Below are positions 16,100-22,837 of a DNA stretch of 64,000 bases, piece after piece. The DNA is taken from positions 1-64,000 of IMG/VR virus record IMGVR_UViG_3300033148_003376. One strand, written 5' to 3'. The notes under the pieces were generated by a model, which worked only from the letters and a program-made list of their open reading frames with translations, was not told the DNA's origin and did not search any database. The translations under genes were made by a program, and so were the position numbers. The number at the start of each line of letters is the position of its first letter. The stretch's first letter is position 1. The stretch comes from a virus.

Positions 16100-16684
16100 A
16101 TGGCCGAATTTCCTCTGATCACACCACGTCTAGGTGGTCTCACTGTCATCCAGGAAAGCGACGTATACCCTCTTCACGGCGACGACATGATGCTGGTAGT
16201 GTGTCGAGAACTCTACGAGCTGATCAAGGAGTACGATGACGTCAGTGAGGCATTCAAGGAGTTCAACCGACGTAAGGACGAGAAAATCAAGAATATGATG
16301 GAACAAATAGACAAGACATTCAATCCGGAAAATGGACGAGTGTTTAATCCAGGGTTTGGACTCTCGCTCGTTGATCTTATTCCATCTACGAAACCACTTG
16401 GAAACACCGTAGACAATCTTCCCATGACAACCCACAATGTCGTCAAAGCCGTATCCATGGGTGTTCAGAGAGACGACAGGGTATACATCGCCGATCCTAT
16501 CATGGTAGGAGTTCATTGTCAGTGCGGACGTCTAATTCCAACTCCACCATACGGTCAAAAGATCGTAATGTGTAAATACTGTAGTACCGTATACGGATAT
16601 GTTGGTGAAGGAGAAAACTGGAAGCCGATGACGAAGGAAATGTTTGCTAAACTGACGGGAAAGGATGTCTACGATGACACGTGA
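16100..16684 (+). CDS. Hypothetical protein with zinc ribbon
   Basis: The 194-residue protein has a coiled-coil segment near 55-75, a Pro-rich linker, and a C-terminal four-Cys ribbon (CQCG...CKYC) about residues 145-166. It resembles small zinc-ribbon adaptors, but no family is identified. The start follows AGGATCAAAC. Confidence 0.7.
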   Translation: MAEFPLITPRLGGLTVIQESDVYPLHGDDMMLVVCRELYELIKEYDDVSEAFKEFNRRKDEKIKNMMEQIDKTFNPENGRVFNPGFGLSLVDLIPSTKPLGNTVDNLPMTTHNVVKAVSMGVQRDDRVYIADPIMVGVHCQCGRLIPTPPYGQKIVMCKYCSTVYGYVGEGENWKPMTKEMFAKLTGKDVYDDT

Positions 16685-16856
16685 AATGAACACATATCTT
16701 TTCAGCATGGAAAAGCTCACTGAAGGTGGATACATCGTCCCGGCGCACGACATAGAAGATGCCAAATATTTTCTTTACAAGTGGTTCCAAAAAATGAACC
16801 AGGGTCAAAGAGATCCGACGTGGGCAAGTGATGTCAATAACCGAGAAGCTTCATGA
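16674..16856 (+). CDS. Small hypothetical protein
   Basis: The 60-residue protein overlaps the end of the previous gene. Starts at 16665, 16674 and 16686 are all in frame; 16674 has the best-spaced AAAGGA. It is aromatic-rich (YFLYKWFQKM). Function unknown. Confidence 0.55.
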   Translation: MTREMNTYLFSMEKLTEGGYIVPAHDIEDAKYFLYKWFQKMNQGQRDPTWASDVNNREAS

Positions 16857-17340
16857 ACCGACGTTCGCGTTCGAGAAGTTTGATCTCAAGATCGACCTCG
16901 ATGGAGACGTGGTATCTATCGACGACGCGATACCAGCAAAGTTCTACATCATCACCAGTTCTCGTCGACCGATAGAATCTATACCAAGAAATATCCTCGA
17001 CAAAGCACTTCAAGATGCGTCCGATCGCTGTAGAGAAAAACGACTCCTTATCCACATGAGACGCATATCGTATACTCCGATGCTATCAGACGTAGCCGGA
17101 TTAGTCAGTAGAATCTATGAAGTCACATCGATAATAGGAGAATCTCGAAATTTCAAAGCTGATATCACGATCCTTGACACTCCTGATGGCGAAAGTCTCA
17201 GAGTGATGAAAAGAGCGGGTACCAAATTCGAATTACACGCGCTATTTCAAGAGTACAATGACAAAAATGGTGAACTAGAAAAACTCGAAATCAAAGAGTT
17301 ACGTGTCTTGCGAATAGAGGAAAACAATAATGACGTATGA
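16831..17340 (+). CDS. Hypothetical protein
   Basis: The 169-residue protein is soluble with an alternating alpha/beta pattern. It overlaps the gene before by 26 bases and the one after by 11, consistent with coupled translation. No motif is recognised. Confidence 0.65.
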   Translation: MSITEKLHEPTFAFEKFDLKIDLDGDVVSIDDAIPAKFYIITSSRRPIESIPRNILDKALQDASDRCREKRLLIHMRRISYTPMLSDVAGLVSRIYEVTSIIGESRNFKADITILDTPDGESLRVMKRAGTKFELHALFQEYNDKNGELEKLEIKELRVLRIEENNNDV

Positions 17341-17608
17341 GATTGTATCCAATGAAGAACGGGTTCAACGATTCAGAAGATGGAGACAGTATGTCAAGAA
17401 ATTCCCTCGTCGGTATAAGATCGAATTGTTCAGGTGTGGAGACCGAGTATTTGCAGCATTGTTGGAGAAAATCAGAGATTCCCTGTTCTGGCAAGACCCT
17501 CGATATCACACTGTGCTCAGGACAAATTGTGGAACAATGGTGGACTGGTCCATAGTGGAACACCTTCCACCGTGGAATATGCATAACGGAAACAGCGAAT
17601 TTTACTGA
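17330..17608 (+). CDS. Small basic hypothetical protein
   Basis: The 92-residue protein follows GAGGAAAACAATA inside the end of the preceding gene. It is Arg-rich at the N-terminus and Trp-rich at the C-terminus. No family is recognised. Confidence 0.65.
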   Translation: MTYEIVSNEERVQRFRRWRQYVKKFPRRYKIELFRCGDRVFAALLEKIRDSLFWQDPRYHTVLRTNCGTMVDWSIVEHLPPWNMHNGNSEFY

Positions 17609-17625
17609 ATTTGGAGAAACATGGC

Positions 17626-17883
17626 ATGACCGAAAAAGACCAAGTCGAACATCCGTCGCATTACAATAAAGGAATAGAGGTATGGGACTTCACCACAAGT
17701 CATAATATGGGATTTCTCGATGGAAATATTGTGAAATACATATCAAGATTTCGTCACAAGAACGGTCTCCAAGATCTCTACAAAGCGAGACAATATCTTG
17801 ACAAACTCATAGAGGTAGAAGAGACGAGGATCGGAGAAAACCTCATCGCACAAAACAATGAAAGTGAAAAAGGAACACCATGA
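17626..17883 (+). CDS. DUF3310 family protein
   Basis: The 85-residue protein matches DUF3310 throughout: HPSHYNKGIEVWDF at the start, GNIVKYISRFRHKNGLQDLYKA in the middle, and a closing helix with YLDKLIEVEE. The family is very common in phages and is sometimes annotated as a nucleotide kinase-like protein, without firm biochemical support that I know of. The ATG follows GGAG at a nine-base spacing. Confidence 0.9.
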   Translation: MTEKDQVEHPSHYNKGIEVWDFTTSHNMGFLDGNIVKYISRFRHKNGLQDLYKARQYLDKLIEVEETRIGENLIAQNNESEKGTP

Positions 17884-18317
17884 CAAAGATGAGTCTCGTT
17901 CTTGAACTCAAGGTTGAAGATCGACACGATCATACTGAAGTCGTTTACGTTCCAATCGGTTGGACAGACGATACAAGGAAACGAAGATACGAATTCTACG
18001 CCACTCCTTCGGATGTCGTCATCAATGGATCCGTTCTAAATCGTTATAAACTTTTACCACTCAAATTCGTCAGACCTCCACAAGAAATCGAACGAAACAG
18101 AGTCGAATTTGCCGATGGAGCCTTTCAGACTTCGGAGAAGAAACCAGAACTAAATATCGACATTCTCGTATGGGACTCCAAATACGAACGCGAAGCAATC
18201 GGTCAACTAATCCAAAGTGGCGAGCATTCATGGTGGGGTTGTACGGATGAAGACGGAGAAGGCTTCAACTGCGCTTTGTTTGAAGAACGGATCATCATGT
18301 GGAAACCTGTAGAGTAA
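17880..18317 (+). CDS. Hypothetical protein, last gene of the early plus-strand block
   Basis: The 145-residue protein overlaps DUF3310 by ATGA. It is beta-rich with a Trp-rich C-terminal third. No family is recognised. Transcription probably ends at the stem-loop 55 bases downstream. Confidence 0.65.
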   Translation: MTKMSLVLELKVEDRHDHTEVVYVPIGWTDDTRKRRYEFYATPSDVVINGSVLNRYKLLPLKFVRPPQEIERNRVEFADGAFQTSEKKPELNIDILVWDSKYEREAIGQLIQSGEHSWWGCTDEDGEGFNCALFEERIIMWKPVE

Positions 18318-18371
18318 TACCCTGGCACAGATCTTGAACGAATATCCCTCAGAGAAATCATGTGGTGGGAT

Positions 18372-18399
18372 ATGGTGTCGGACTGATCACCGACACCAT
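18372..18399. terminator. Stem-loop between convergent genes
   Basis: A perfect 10-bp stem, ATGGTGTCGG with CCGACACCAT, encloses an 8-base loop, placed between the ends of convergent genes at 18317 and 18406. No T-run follows on either strand, so it may need Rho or act as an mRNA end-protecting hairpin. Confidence 0.6.
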
Positions 18400-18405
18400 C
18401 TCAAT

Positions 18406-18969
18406 TCAGCTCTCCTGACAGATCTTCAGAATCCGTTTCAATTGGTCCTTGGTGAGAGATCCGGTTGACTCGACGTAGAAATCGTCATCTCCTTTGGACT
18501 TGATCTTGATGTCGTTCATGTGGAATTCGACATAGGATATACACGTATATGCATGATAACATTTGAACTCAGATACGATTCGTTTTTTCAGCTTCTCGGT
18601 CTCCAGACGACATCGTTCCGTTTTATCTCGTGCTTTCTTATCAGCAACCGATTCTGCCAACAAATGCTCGAATGCATCATGGAACTTTTTTGCCACATTC
18701 TTTGTCTCGAAAGTGCCCCATGTCCGAATACTGGGATACGAGTACGAAAACTTCAGCCGGTATCCGGTCCAGTTGAAAAGGTCGCCAGTCTGATTCCACA
18801 TGATATACCGATCGATCCCTTCCCGGTGAATGGAGGATTGATTGAATCTGGATTTGTTACTGACTTCGTACAGCTTCTTTCCGGCGATCTTGTTCATCTC
18901 AGCACAGAGTTTGTCCCAGTTCGACTTGTCCTCGACGATCTCCCGGATCTTTCCCTCGCTCTCTCGCAT
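18406..18969 (-). CDS. Hypothetical protein
   Basis: The 187-residue basic protein has a helical centre (residues 90-130) between beta-rich ends. It is the last gene of the minus-strand operon led by promoter 19983. No family is recognised. Confidence 0.65.
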   Translation of the reverse strand: MRESEGKIREIVEDKSNWDKLCAEMNKIAGKKLYEVSNKSRFNQSSIHREGIDRYIMWNQTGDLFNWTGYRLKFSYSYPSIRTWGTFETKNVAKKFHDAFEHLLAESVADKKARDKTERCRLETEKLKKRIVSEFKCYHAYTCISYVEFHMNDIKIKSKGDDDFYVESTGSLTKDQLKRILKICQES

Positions 18970-18972
18970 TTT

Positions 18973-19257
18973 TCACTCCTTGGATTCTTTCGACAACGAG
19001 ACGCCGACCGTTGGACCATGATTCACGAGTTTCTCGACGACTTGTTGCATGGAAAAATAATTCCTTCCCATGTCTCCCAAACAGAAATACTTTTGAAGCC
19101 ATGTCACGATCTCACGTGGGTTCTTTGTCATACCGATCTGGAAACCCTGTTGTTCGAAGATCTTCATCAGATCTTCGGGTCCGATGTCATTCCAACAATA
19201 CGACTCGACCCATCCTTCGATAAGCTCTTTCAAAGTCAACTTCTCTTCTTCACTCAT
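18973..19257 (-). CDS. Small hypothetical protein
   Basis: The 94-residue protein has its ATG overlapping the stop of the 33-residue gene upstream (ATGA). It is acidic, with an internal SD-like AAAGGAGG supplied by that upstream gene. No family is recognised. Confidence 0.65.
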   Translation of the reverse strand: MSEEEKLTLKELIEGWVESYCWNDIGPEDLMKIFEQQGFQIGMTKNPREIVTWLQKYFCLGDMGRNYFSMQQVVEKLVNHGPTVGVSLSKESKE

Positions 19258-19355
19258 GTCAATCCTCCTTTGGGTATAGTACTTAGTTTACCTTTGTACT
19301 GACGACGTACCTCAGTCTTGATTGCCTCGGTTAGTTCTCGTTTGTTCAGTCGCAT
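19254..19355 (-). CDS. 33-residue coupled gene
   Basis: A 33-codon frame with GAGGAGAATATG at its start and a TGA overlapping the next ATG is well supported by position. The peptide is basic and helical (ELTEAIKTEVRRQYKGK). It fills the gap between 19257 and 19367 and supplies the ribosome binding site of the next gene. Function unknown. Confidence 0.65.
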   Translation of the reverse strand: MRLNKRELTEAIKTEVRRQYKGKLSTIPKGGLT

Positions 19356-19366
19356 ATTCTCCTCGA

Positions 19367-19639
19367 TCATGCCGCCACCAGCCATTCTCTCGCAGTCTTA
19401 CGAGCCTCTTTCGCCGCAGTGTCACCACAGTTGTCATCCATGTACCCAGGCGCGTCGAAAATTTTACGTCGGATCGAGATACCTTCGGCACACTCTTTGA
19501 CGACATAGCGTCGTTGATTCATTGCAGAATTCAATACCTCATGAACAACGACAGTCGTGTACCAGAAAACTCTACCGGTACGAGGATCTTTGAAATCGCG
19601 GTTTGAACGACCTTTGAAGATAGTGTTGACGTTGACCAT
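19367..19639 (-). CDS. Small hypothetical protein
   Basis: The 90-residue protein starts at 19639 after AAAGGACAATAACG; upstream in-frame ATGs lie inside the previous gene. It is basic with Cys near the C-terminus. No family is recognised. Confidence 0.65.
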   Translation of the reverse strand: MVNVNTIFKGRSNRDFKDPRTGRVFWYTTVVVHEVLNSAMNQRRYVVKECAEGISIRRKIFDAPGYMDDNCGDTAAKEARKTAREWLVAA

Positions 19640-19641
19640 CG

Positions 19642-19911
19642 TTATTGTCCTTTCACGACTTGGCGAGCCTCTTTGTCGTATCTTCCAGGGAGTGTCGAGA
19701 CGATGACCGTATTCATTCCGTAGGTCTTGTAAGCCCAAAGATGTGCTTCATAGAGTACATCACAGTCTGTTTCCTGTTCTGGATCGTATTCGAACTCGAA
19801 CCCATCGAGAAAGAGTTCATTGAGAGTCATCTGCGGAATCATGAACCAACGACTGTATTGGTTCCACACTGGCGATTCTTTGAAAATTTGGATTCTCTCT
19901 TTTAACGCCAT
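19642..19911 (-). CDS. Small hypothetical protein, first gene of minus-strand operon
   Basis: The 89-residue protein follows GGGAGATTCGTC and lies directly behind promoter 19983. It is acidic in the middle (EFEYDPEQETDCD). No family is recognised. Confidence 0.65.
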   Translation of the reverse strand: MALKERIQIFKESPVWNQYSRWFMIPQMTLNELFLDGFEFEYDPEQETDCDVLYEAHLWAYKTYGMNTVIVSTLPGRYDKEARQVVKGQ

Positions 19912-19954
19912 GACGAATCTCCCGAGAAAGAGTGAAAACCCTGACCACTCTTTA

Positions 19955-19983
19955 AGTATAACAAACTATGGTGTGTTTGTCAA
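19955..19983 (-). promoter_or_regulatory. Sigma70-type promoter, minus-strand copy
   Basis: On the minus strand, TTGACA at 19983-19978 and TATACT at 19960-19955 have 17 bases between, and the half-sites ACAAAC/GTTTGT are perfect. The downstream repeat AAAGAGTG/CACTCTTT (19953-19946 and 19934-19927) is also perfect, as at 4699-4725. Confidence 0.9.
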
Positions 19984-20019
19984 GGGAAATCAGAGTGAAA
20001 TTAATGATTTGATTGGTGG

Positions 20020-20223
20020 TTATGATTGGAGTTCCTTTTTTTCCTGTTTGATTATTTCGTGTACTGCTGATCTGAAGGCGATAGCGTACGCCATGCTTTC
20101 CAGCATTTCTCTCCATACCTCATCGTTTGGATATTCTTTCAGCAATCTATCGTGTTCTCTCTCATATTTCAGGGCGGCTTTTATTAAATTGTTTTTTACT
20201 CGTTTTAACAAGCCTGTTTTCAT
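20020..20223 (-). CDS. Small helical protein
   Basis: The 67-residue basic protein is almost entirely helical, preceded by GAGAGGGGATACGAG. It is the second gene behind promoter 20532. No family is recognised. Confidence 0.6.
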   Translation of the reverse strand: MKTGLLKRVKNNLIKAALKYEREHDRLLKEYPNDEVWREMLESMAYAIAFRSAVHEIIKQEKKELQS

Positions 20224-20243
20224 CTCGTATCCCCTCTCTCACC

Positions 20244-20468
20244 TCAACGTTTGCTATACTCGATAAAATAGCTGAAATCATAATCGTCGTATGTTGTGTA
20301 CAAAACGTCAAAATTGCTTTCGACAATAATTTTCATGTCTTCATGGCTATAGGCAGCATAGGTAACACCAATTCCAGCATTAAATATTTGCCATGTATAT
20401 ACAGCAGTAGAGGCTTCGCCTTCTTCTTTGAGCAGCTTTTTCAGATATTCAACAACCTTCTTTTCCAT
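20244..20468 (-). CDS. Small hypothetical protein
   Basis: The 74-residue protein starts at 20468 after CGGGAGAAACG. It is an alpha/beta mixture rich in Tyr and Asp at the C-terminus. It is the first gene behind promoter 20532. No family is recognised. Confidence 0.65.
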   Translation of the reverse strand: MEKKVVEYLKKLLKEEGEASTAVYTWQIFNAGIGVTYAAYSHEDMKIIVESNFDVLYTTYDDYDFSYFIEYSKR

Positions 20469-20503
20469 CGTTTCTCCCGATGTTTCTCCCTGACCACTCT
20501 TTA

Positions 20504-20532
20504 AGTATAACAAACTATGGTGTGTTTGTCAA
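20504..20532 (-). promoter_or_regulatory. Sigma70-type promoter, minus-strand copy
   Basis: TTGACA at 20532-20527 and TATACT at 20509-20504 are 17 bases apart on the minus strand, with perfect ACAAAC/GTTTGT half-sites and the AAAGAGTGGTCAGGG element downstream. Confidence 0.9.
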
Positions 20533-20540
20533 GGATTATG

Positions 20541-20762
20541 TTACATCTGGATCGAATAGGATCCGTAGAGTGAAATCGAATCGTTCCCGGGTTGGTGTCC
20601 GTCTGATTTGCGGAATCTCCCATATCCCTCGACATAGTAATAAAGCTTGGTTTCTCTGGAAATTCTACGAGTCAGTGTTCTGTTCAACAACCCGTTGTAG
20701 AGTGTTACCGCGTCACCAGCCTTTTTCTCTTTTATGACGACTCTCCAGCCAGGTTGTGTCGG
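20541..20762 (-). pseudogene. In-frame continuation after TGA of the 57-residue gene
   Basis: Directly after the TGA of the 57-codon gene, the same frame stays open for 73 codons to TAA at 20543-20541. It has no ATG, GTG or SD of its own near the start. The translated sequence is protein-like (VVIKEKKAGDAVTLYNGLL, later LYYYVEGYGRF). Either the gene is one 131-residue protein interrupted by a nonsense codon, or the TGA is read through, or the second half starts at an unusual codon. Confidence 0.5.
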
Positions 20763-20936
20763 TCAATACCCCTTATAACAGGTCTTTACCTTTGGAGCGT
20801 TTCTCCGTTCAATGATTCCGTCAAGCCGCTCTACTTCGTTTGCAGCCCACAGTAAGAGCGCTTTTGTTTCTCCTGAAAATTGATTAGCAAACTCTCTCAA
20901 CGAAACGACCTTTTCTCGCTTTTCTCCTGTTAGCAT
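20763..20936 (-). CDS. 57-residue hypothetical protein ending at TGA in a longer frame
   Basis: The ATG at 20936 follows GGGGAGGATGGTT on the minus strand. The protein is helical and charged (LREFANQFSGETKALLLWAA). It ends at TGA 20765-20763, but the frame continues open beyond it. No family is recognised. Confidence 0.65.
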   Translation of the reverse strand: MLTGEKREKVVSLREFANQFSGETKALLLWAANEVERLDGIIERRNAPKVKTCYKGY

Positions 20937-20991
20937 AACCATCCTCCCCTTTGTATATTTTTGAAAGCGTTGGTTTCGGAAGATGTTTTCA

Positions 20992-21273
20992 TCACTTGCT
21001 CACTTTCAGCCAAATCAATCTGAATTGGGCCATGTTCATGATTATCGTTGCCATCTCATTAGGAGAGAACGTATGACTCTGACGCAAATTCCCTTTGTAC
21101 AGATCCCACCGTTTTCCAGGACGAACTCCCTTGCCGTCTTCGAGATCATATTGGAACTTCGACTCGTGAACCCACCAACCACGAGGAAGAAGCGAAGCCA
21201 GTTCGACGAGGAGTTTTATCGTCACCCGTTTCCGAGCGGAAAGCTTTTTCTTCATTTTGCCGAGCTTCGACAT
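20992..21273 (-). CDS. Small basic hypothetical protein
   Basis: The 93-residue protein follows GAGGATAATC. The N-terminus is very basic and the middle is Trp-rich. It is the second gene behind promoter 21474. No family is recognised. Confidence 0.65.
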   Translation of the reverse strand: MSKLGKMKKKLSARKRVTIKLLVELASLLPRGWWVHESKFQYDLEDGKGVRPGKRWDLYKGNLRQSHTFSPNEMATIIMNMAQFRLIWLKVSK

Positions 21274-21275
21274 GA

Positions 21276-21407
21276 TTATCCTCGATGAACCATTTCAATC
21301 CTGGGTTTGACACATTGGACAGACACCTGAGAGTTCCTGACAAAATGACTGGGGTTGAGAACCGCGGCAACAAAAACGACAACCAACATGATTTTGAGAG
21401 TCTTCAT
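21276..21407 (-). CDS. 43-residue peptide with N-terminal hydrophobic signal
   Basis: A 43-codon frame starts at 21407 after CGGAGAAACA and ends two bases before the next ATG. Residues 5-17 (KIMLVVVFVAAVL) after MKTL form a signal-like or membrane segment. It is the first gene behind promoter 21474 and so probably strongly expressed early. Function unknown. Confidence 0.6.
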   Translation of the reverse strand: MKTLKIMLVVVFVAAVLNPSHFVRNSQVSVQCVKPRIEMVHRG

Positions 21408-21445
21408 TGTTTCTCCGAGGAAGTGAGAACCCTGACCACTCTTTA

Positions 21446-21474
21446 AGTATAACAAATTAGAGTGTGTTTGTCAA
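21446..21474 (-). promoter_or_regulatory. Sigma70-type promoter, minus-strand copy
   Basis: TTGACA at 21474-21469 and TATACT at 21451-21446 are 17 bases apart on the minus strand. Half-sites are ACAAAC and ATTTGT. It borders the tandem repeats at 21477. Confidence 0.9.
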
Positions 21475-21476
21475 GG

Positions 21477-21547
21477 ATATTTCGTGTAAACTCGAGAATA
21501 TTTCATATGAAGTCGGTCATATTTCATAGTCTCTCATGATATCTTCC
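21477..21547. repeat. Tandem ATATTTCAT repeats with about 21-bp period
   Basis: ATATTTCGT at 21477, ATATTTCAT at 21498 and ATATTTCAT at 21519 are spaced exactly 21 bases apart. A degenerate fourth unit, ATATCTTCC, is at 21539. They lie between divergent promoters, so they are probably binding sites for a regulator or an initiator, with successive sites on the same face of the helix. Confidence 0.65.
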
Positions 21548-21598
21548 TACTAAGTCCACACTTTTACCCACTAAATAACGGTACCCTCGTATTAGTCC

Positions 21599-21627
21599 TT
21601 GATTTCTTCTTACGAACACTGTATAAT
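21599..21627 (+). promoter_or_regulatory. Promoter of the 21636-25128 cluster
   Basis: TTGATT at 21599-21604, 17-base spacer, TATAAT at 21622-21627. It differs from the repeated early promoter family. The predicted start site falls one or two bases before the ATG at 21636. Confidence 0.65.
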
Positions 21628-21635
21628 TTCATACA

Positions 21636-22076
21636 ATGACAAAAATCGTCCTAAACATACTGACATCTGTACACGAGGTACGAAAAGTCTGTCGTAATGG
21701 CTGGGAATCAAAGGCTGTACTGAAAGACGTCGAAAACACCTCGTCAGAAAGACGAATCCTCGACATCGACAAGTGTGCGATCGACGCACGAGAAGTCTAC
21801 GCGGTGTCTCATTCAAAGGAAAACCTCGAATCGAAACACAGTCAGGTCTATGCCTTATTCAGTCTTCATTTTAACTCCGGACCCGTTGTCAAATTCTGGG
21901 TCATCGGAAAGAACCGGTCCACGAACGTCTACAAAAAATTATTGGAACATGTTGGAAACCCCTCTACACAAAGGTTCTGTAAAATCAATCAAGATGAACA
22001 CAAACGCGCAATCATACGGACAAACCGTCGTCTCATCGTTGTGTCATATGACATTAACAACGCAGATTTGGAATAA
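21636..22076 (+). CDS. Hypothetical protein, possibly from leaderless mRNA
   Basis: The 146-residue protein has no SD, and the -10 box ends only eight bases before its ATG, so the transcript would be nearly leaderless. It is basic and mixed alpha/beta. No family is recognised. It heads the cluster that contains the sigma-like and hypermodification-domain proteins. Confidence 0.6.
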   Translation: MTKIVLNILTSVHEVRKVCRNGWESKAVLKDVENTSSERRILDIDKCAIDAREVYAVSHSKENLESKHSQVYALFSLHFNSGPVVKFWVIGKNRSTNVYKKLLEHVGNPSTQRFCKINQDEHKRAIIRTNRRLIVVSYDINNADLE

Positions 22077-22130
22077 TTCAAAATTTGTGATATGAAGAGA
22101 TCTCAACAATCACCGACGGAGGGATGGTTT

Positions 22131-22598
22131 ATGCTAGATGTCGCCAAAATGATTTTCGATTACGCCAAAACTGAAACGTGTATGTCAGGAATTGGAACCA
22201 GATTTCTCGACGCAGCGCATGAAGAACTCCAACCAAATTTACAACGCAAGACTGACAAACTTCAACACACTGCAGATCAGATACGAGATCTCAAAGTAGC
22301 AGAAGACGCCGACGATATCGCGTGGATTGACTCGGATGCGTGGTACTCGTTATCTATGACTTTGAAAGCTGCAATCATCAGGTTCATTGATCCGTTTCGT
22401 CTCGGTGGGAACACTTACTTTCGTTTCTCTGATTTTCTTGAAAATGAGAACAAGCATAATATCACCGCAAAGCAAGAGATGCCAGTCTCTATTGTCAAGA
22501 CTGCAACAGCATACAGGTTTTCGACAGTGTCATTCAAACCTCGTCGTGGTATTCCAATCAGCGGACGCGTCTGTCAAGTATTTGGAGGAACCGCGTGA
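22131..22598 (+). CDS. Hypothetical protein
   Basis: The 155-residue protein starts at 22131, seven bases after GGAGGG; an upstream in-frame ATG at 22092 lacks an SD. It has a helical N-terminal half and a basic beta-like C-terminus. The stop overlaps the GTG of the next gene. Confidence 0.65.
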   Translation: MLDVAKMIFDYAKTETCMSGIGTRFLDAAHEELQPNLQRKTDKLQHTADQIRDLKVAEDADDIAWIDSDAWYSLSMTLKAAIIRFIDPFRLGGNTYFRFSDFLENENKHNITAKQEMPVSIVKTATAYRFSTVSFKPRRGIPISGRVCQVFGGTA

Positions 22599-22837
22599 TC
22601 GTCCAACCCTCTGATATATTCAAATTACTACGAATAAAAGATGAGGATGAGGCAAAGAAGATTCTCACGAATGCATATAATTTGCTGTTGTATCTACAGC
22701 CTGGAGATCAGCTTCAAGTGCCCAGTGCAGATTTCGAAAAGATCTCTCATGATCTATTGTATCTGAAGCCGCACATTAAGCTGGACCAAACACTTAACAC
22801 GCTCGAAAAGAGTCGGATCATCAACTTGGTTCTATGA
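22595..22837 (+). CDS. Small helical hypothetical protein, GTG start
   Basis: The 80-residue protein begins at GTG 22595 after TTGGAGG, overlapping the previous stop (GTGA), and its own stop overlaps the next ATG (ATGA). It is Leu-rich and helical. Tight coupling suggests it works with its neighbours. Confidence 0.65.
   Translation: MIVQPSDIFKLLRIKDEDEAKKILTNAYNLLLYLQPGDQLQVPSADFEKISHDLLYLKPHIKLDQTLNTLEKSRIINLVL

Noticed and set aside
18520-19302. Long open frame (260 codons) on the plus strand across the 18406 and 18973 genes
   Set aside because: It is antisense to two genes with good SDs and coupled starts, has no SD, and its composition is that of a shadow frame.
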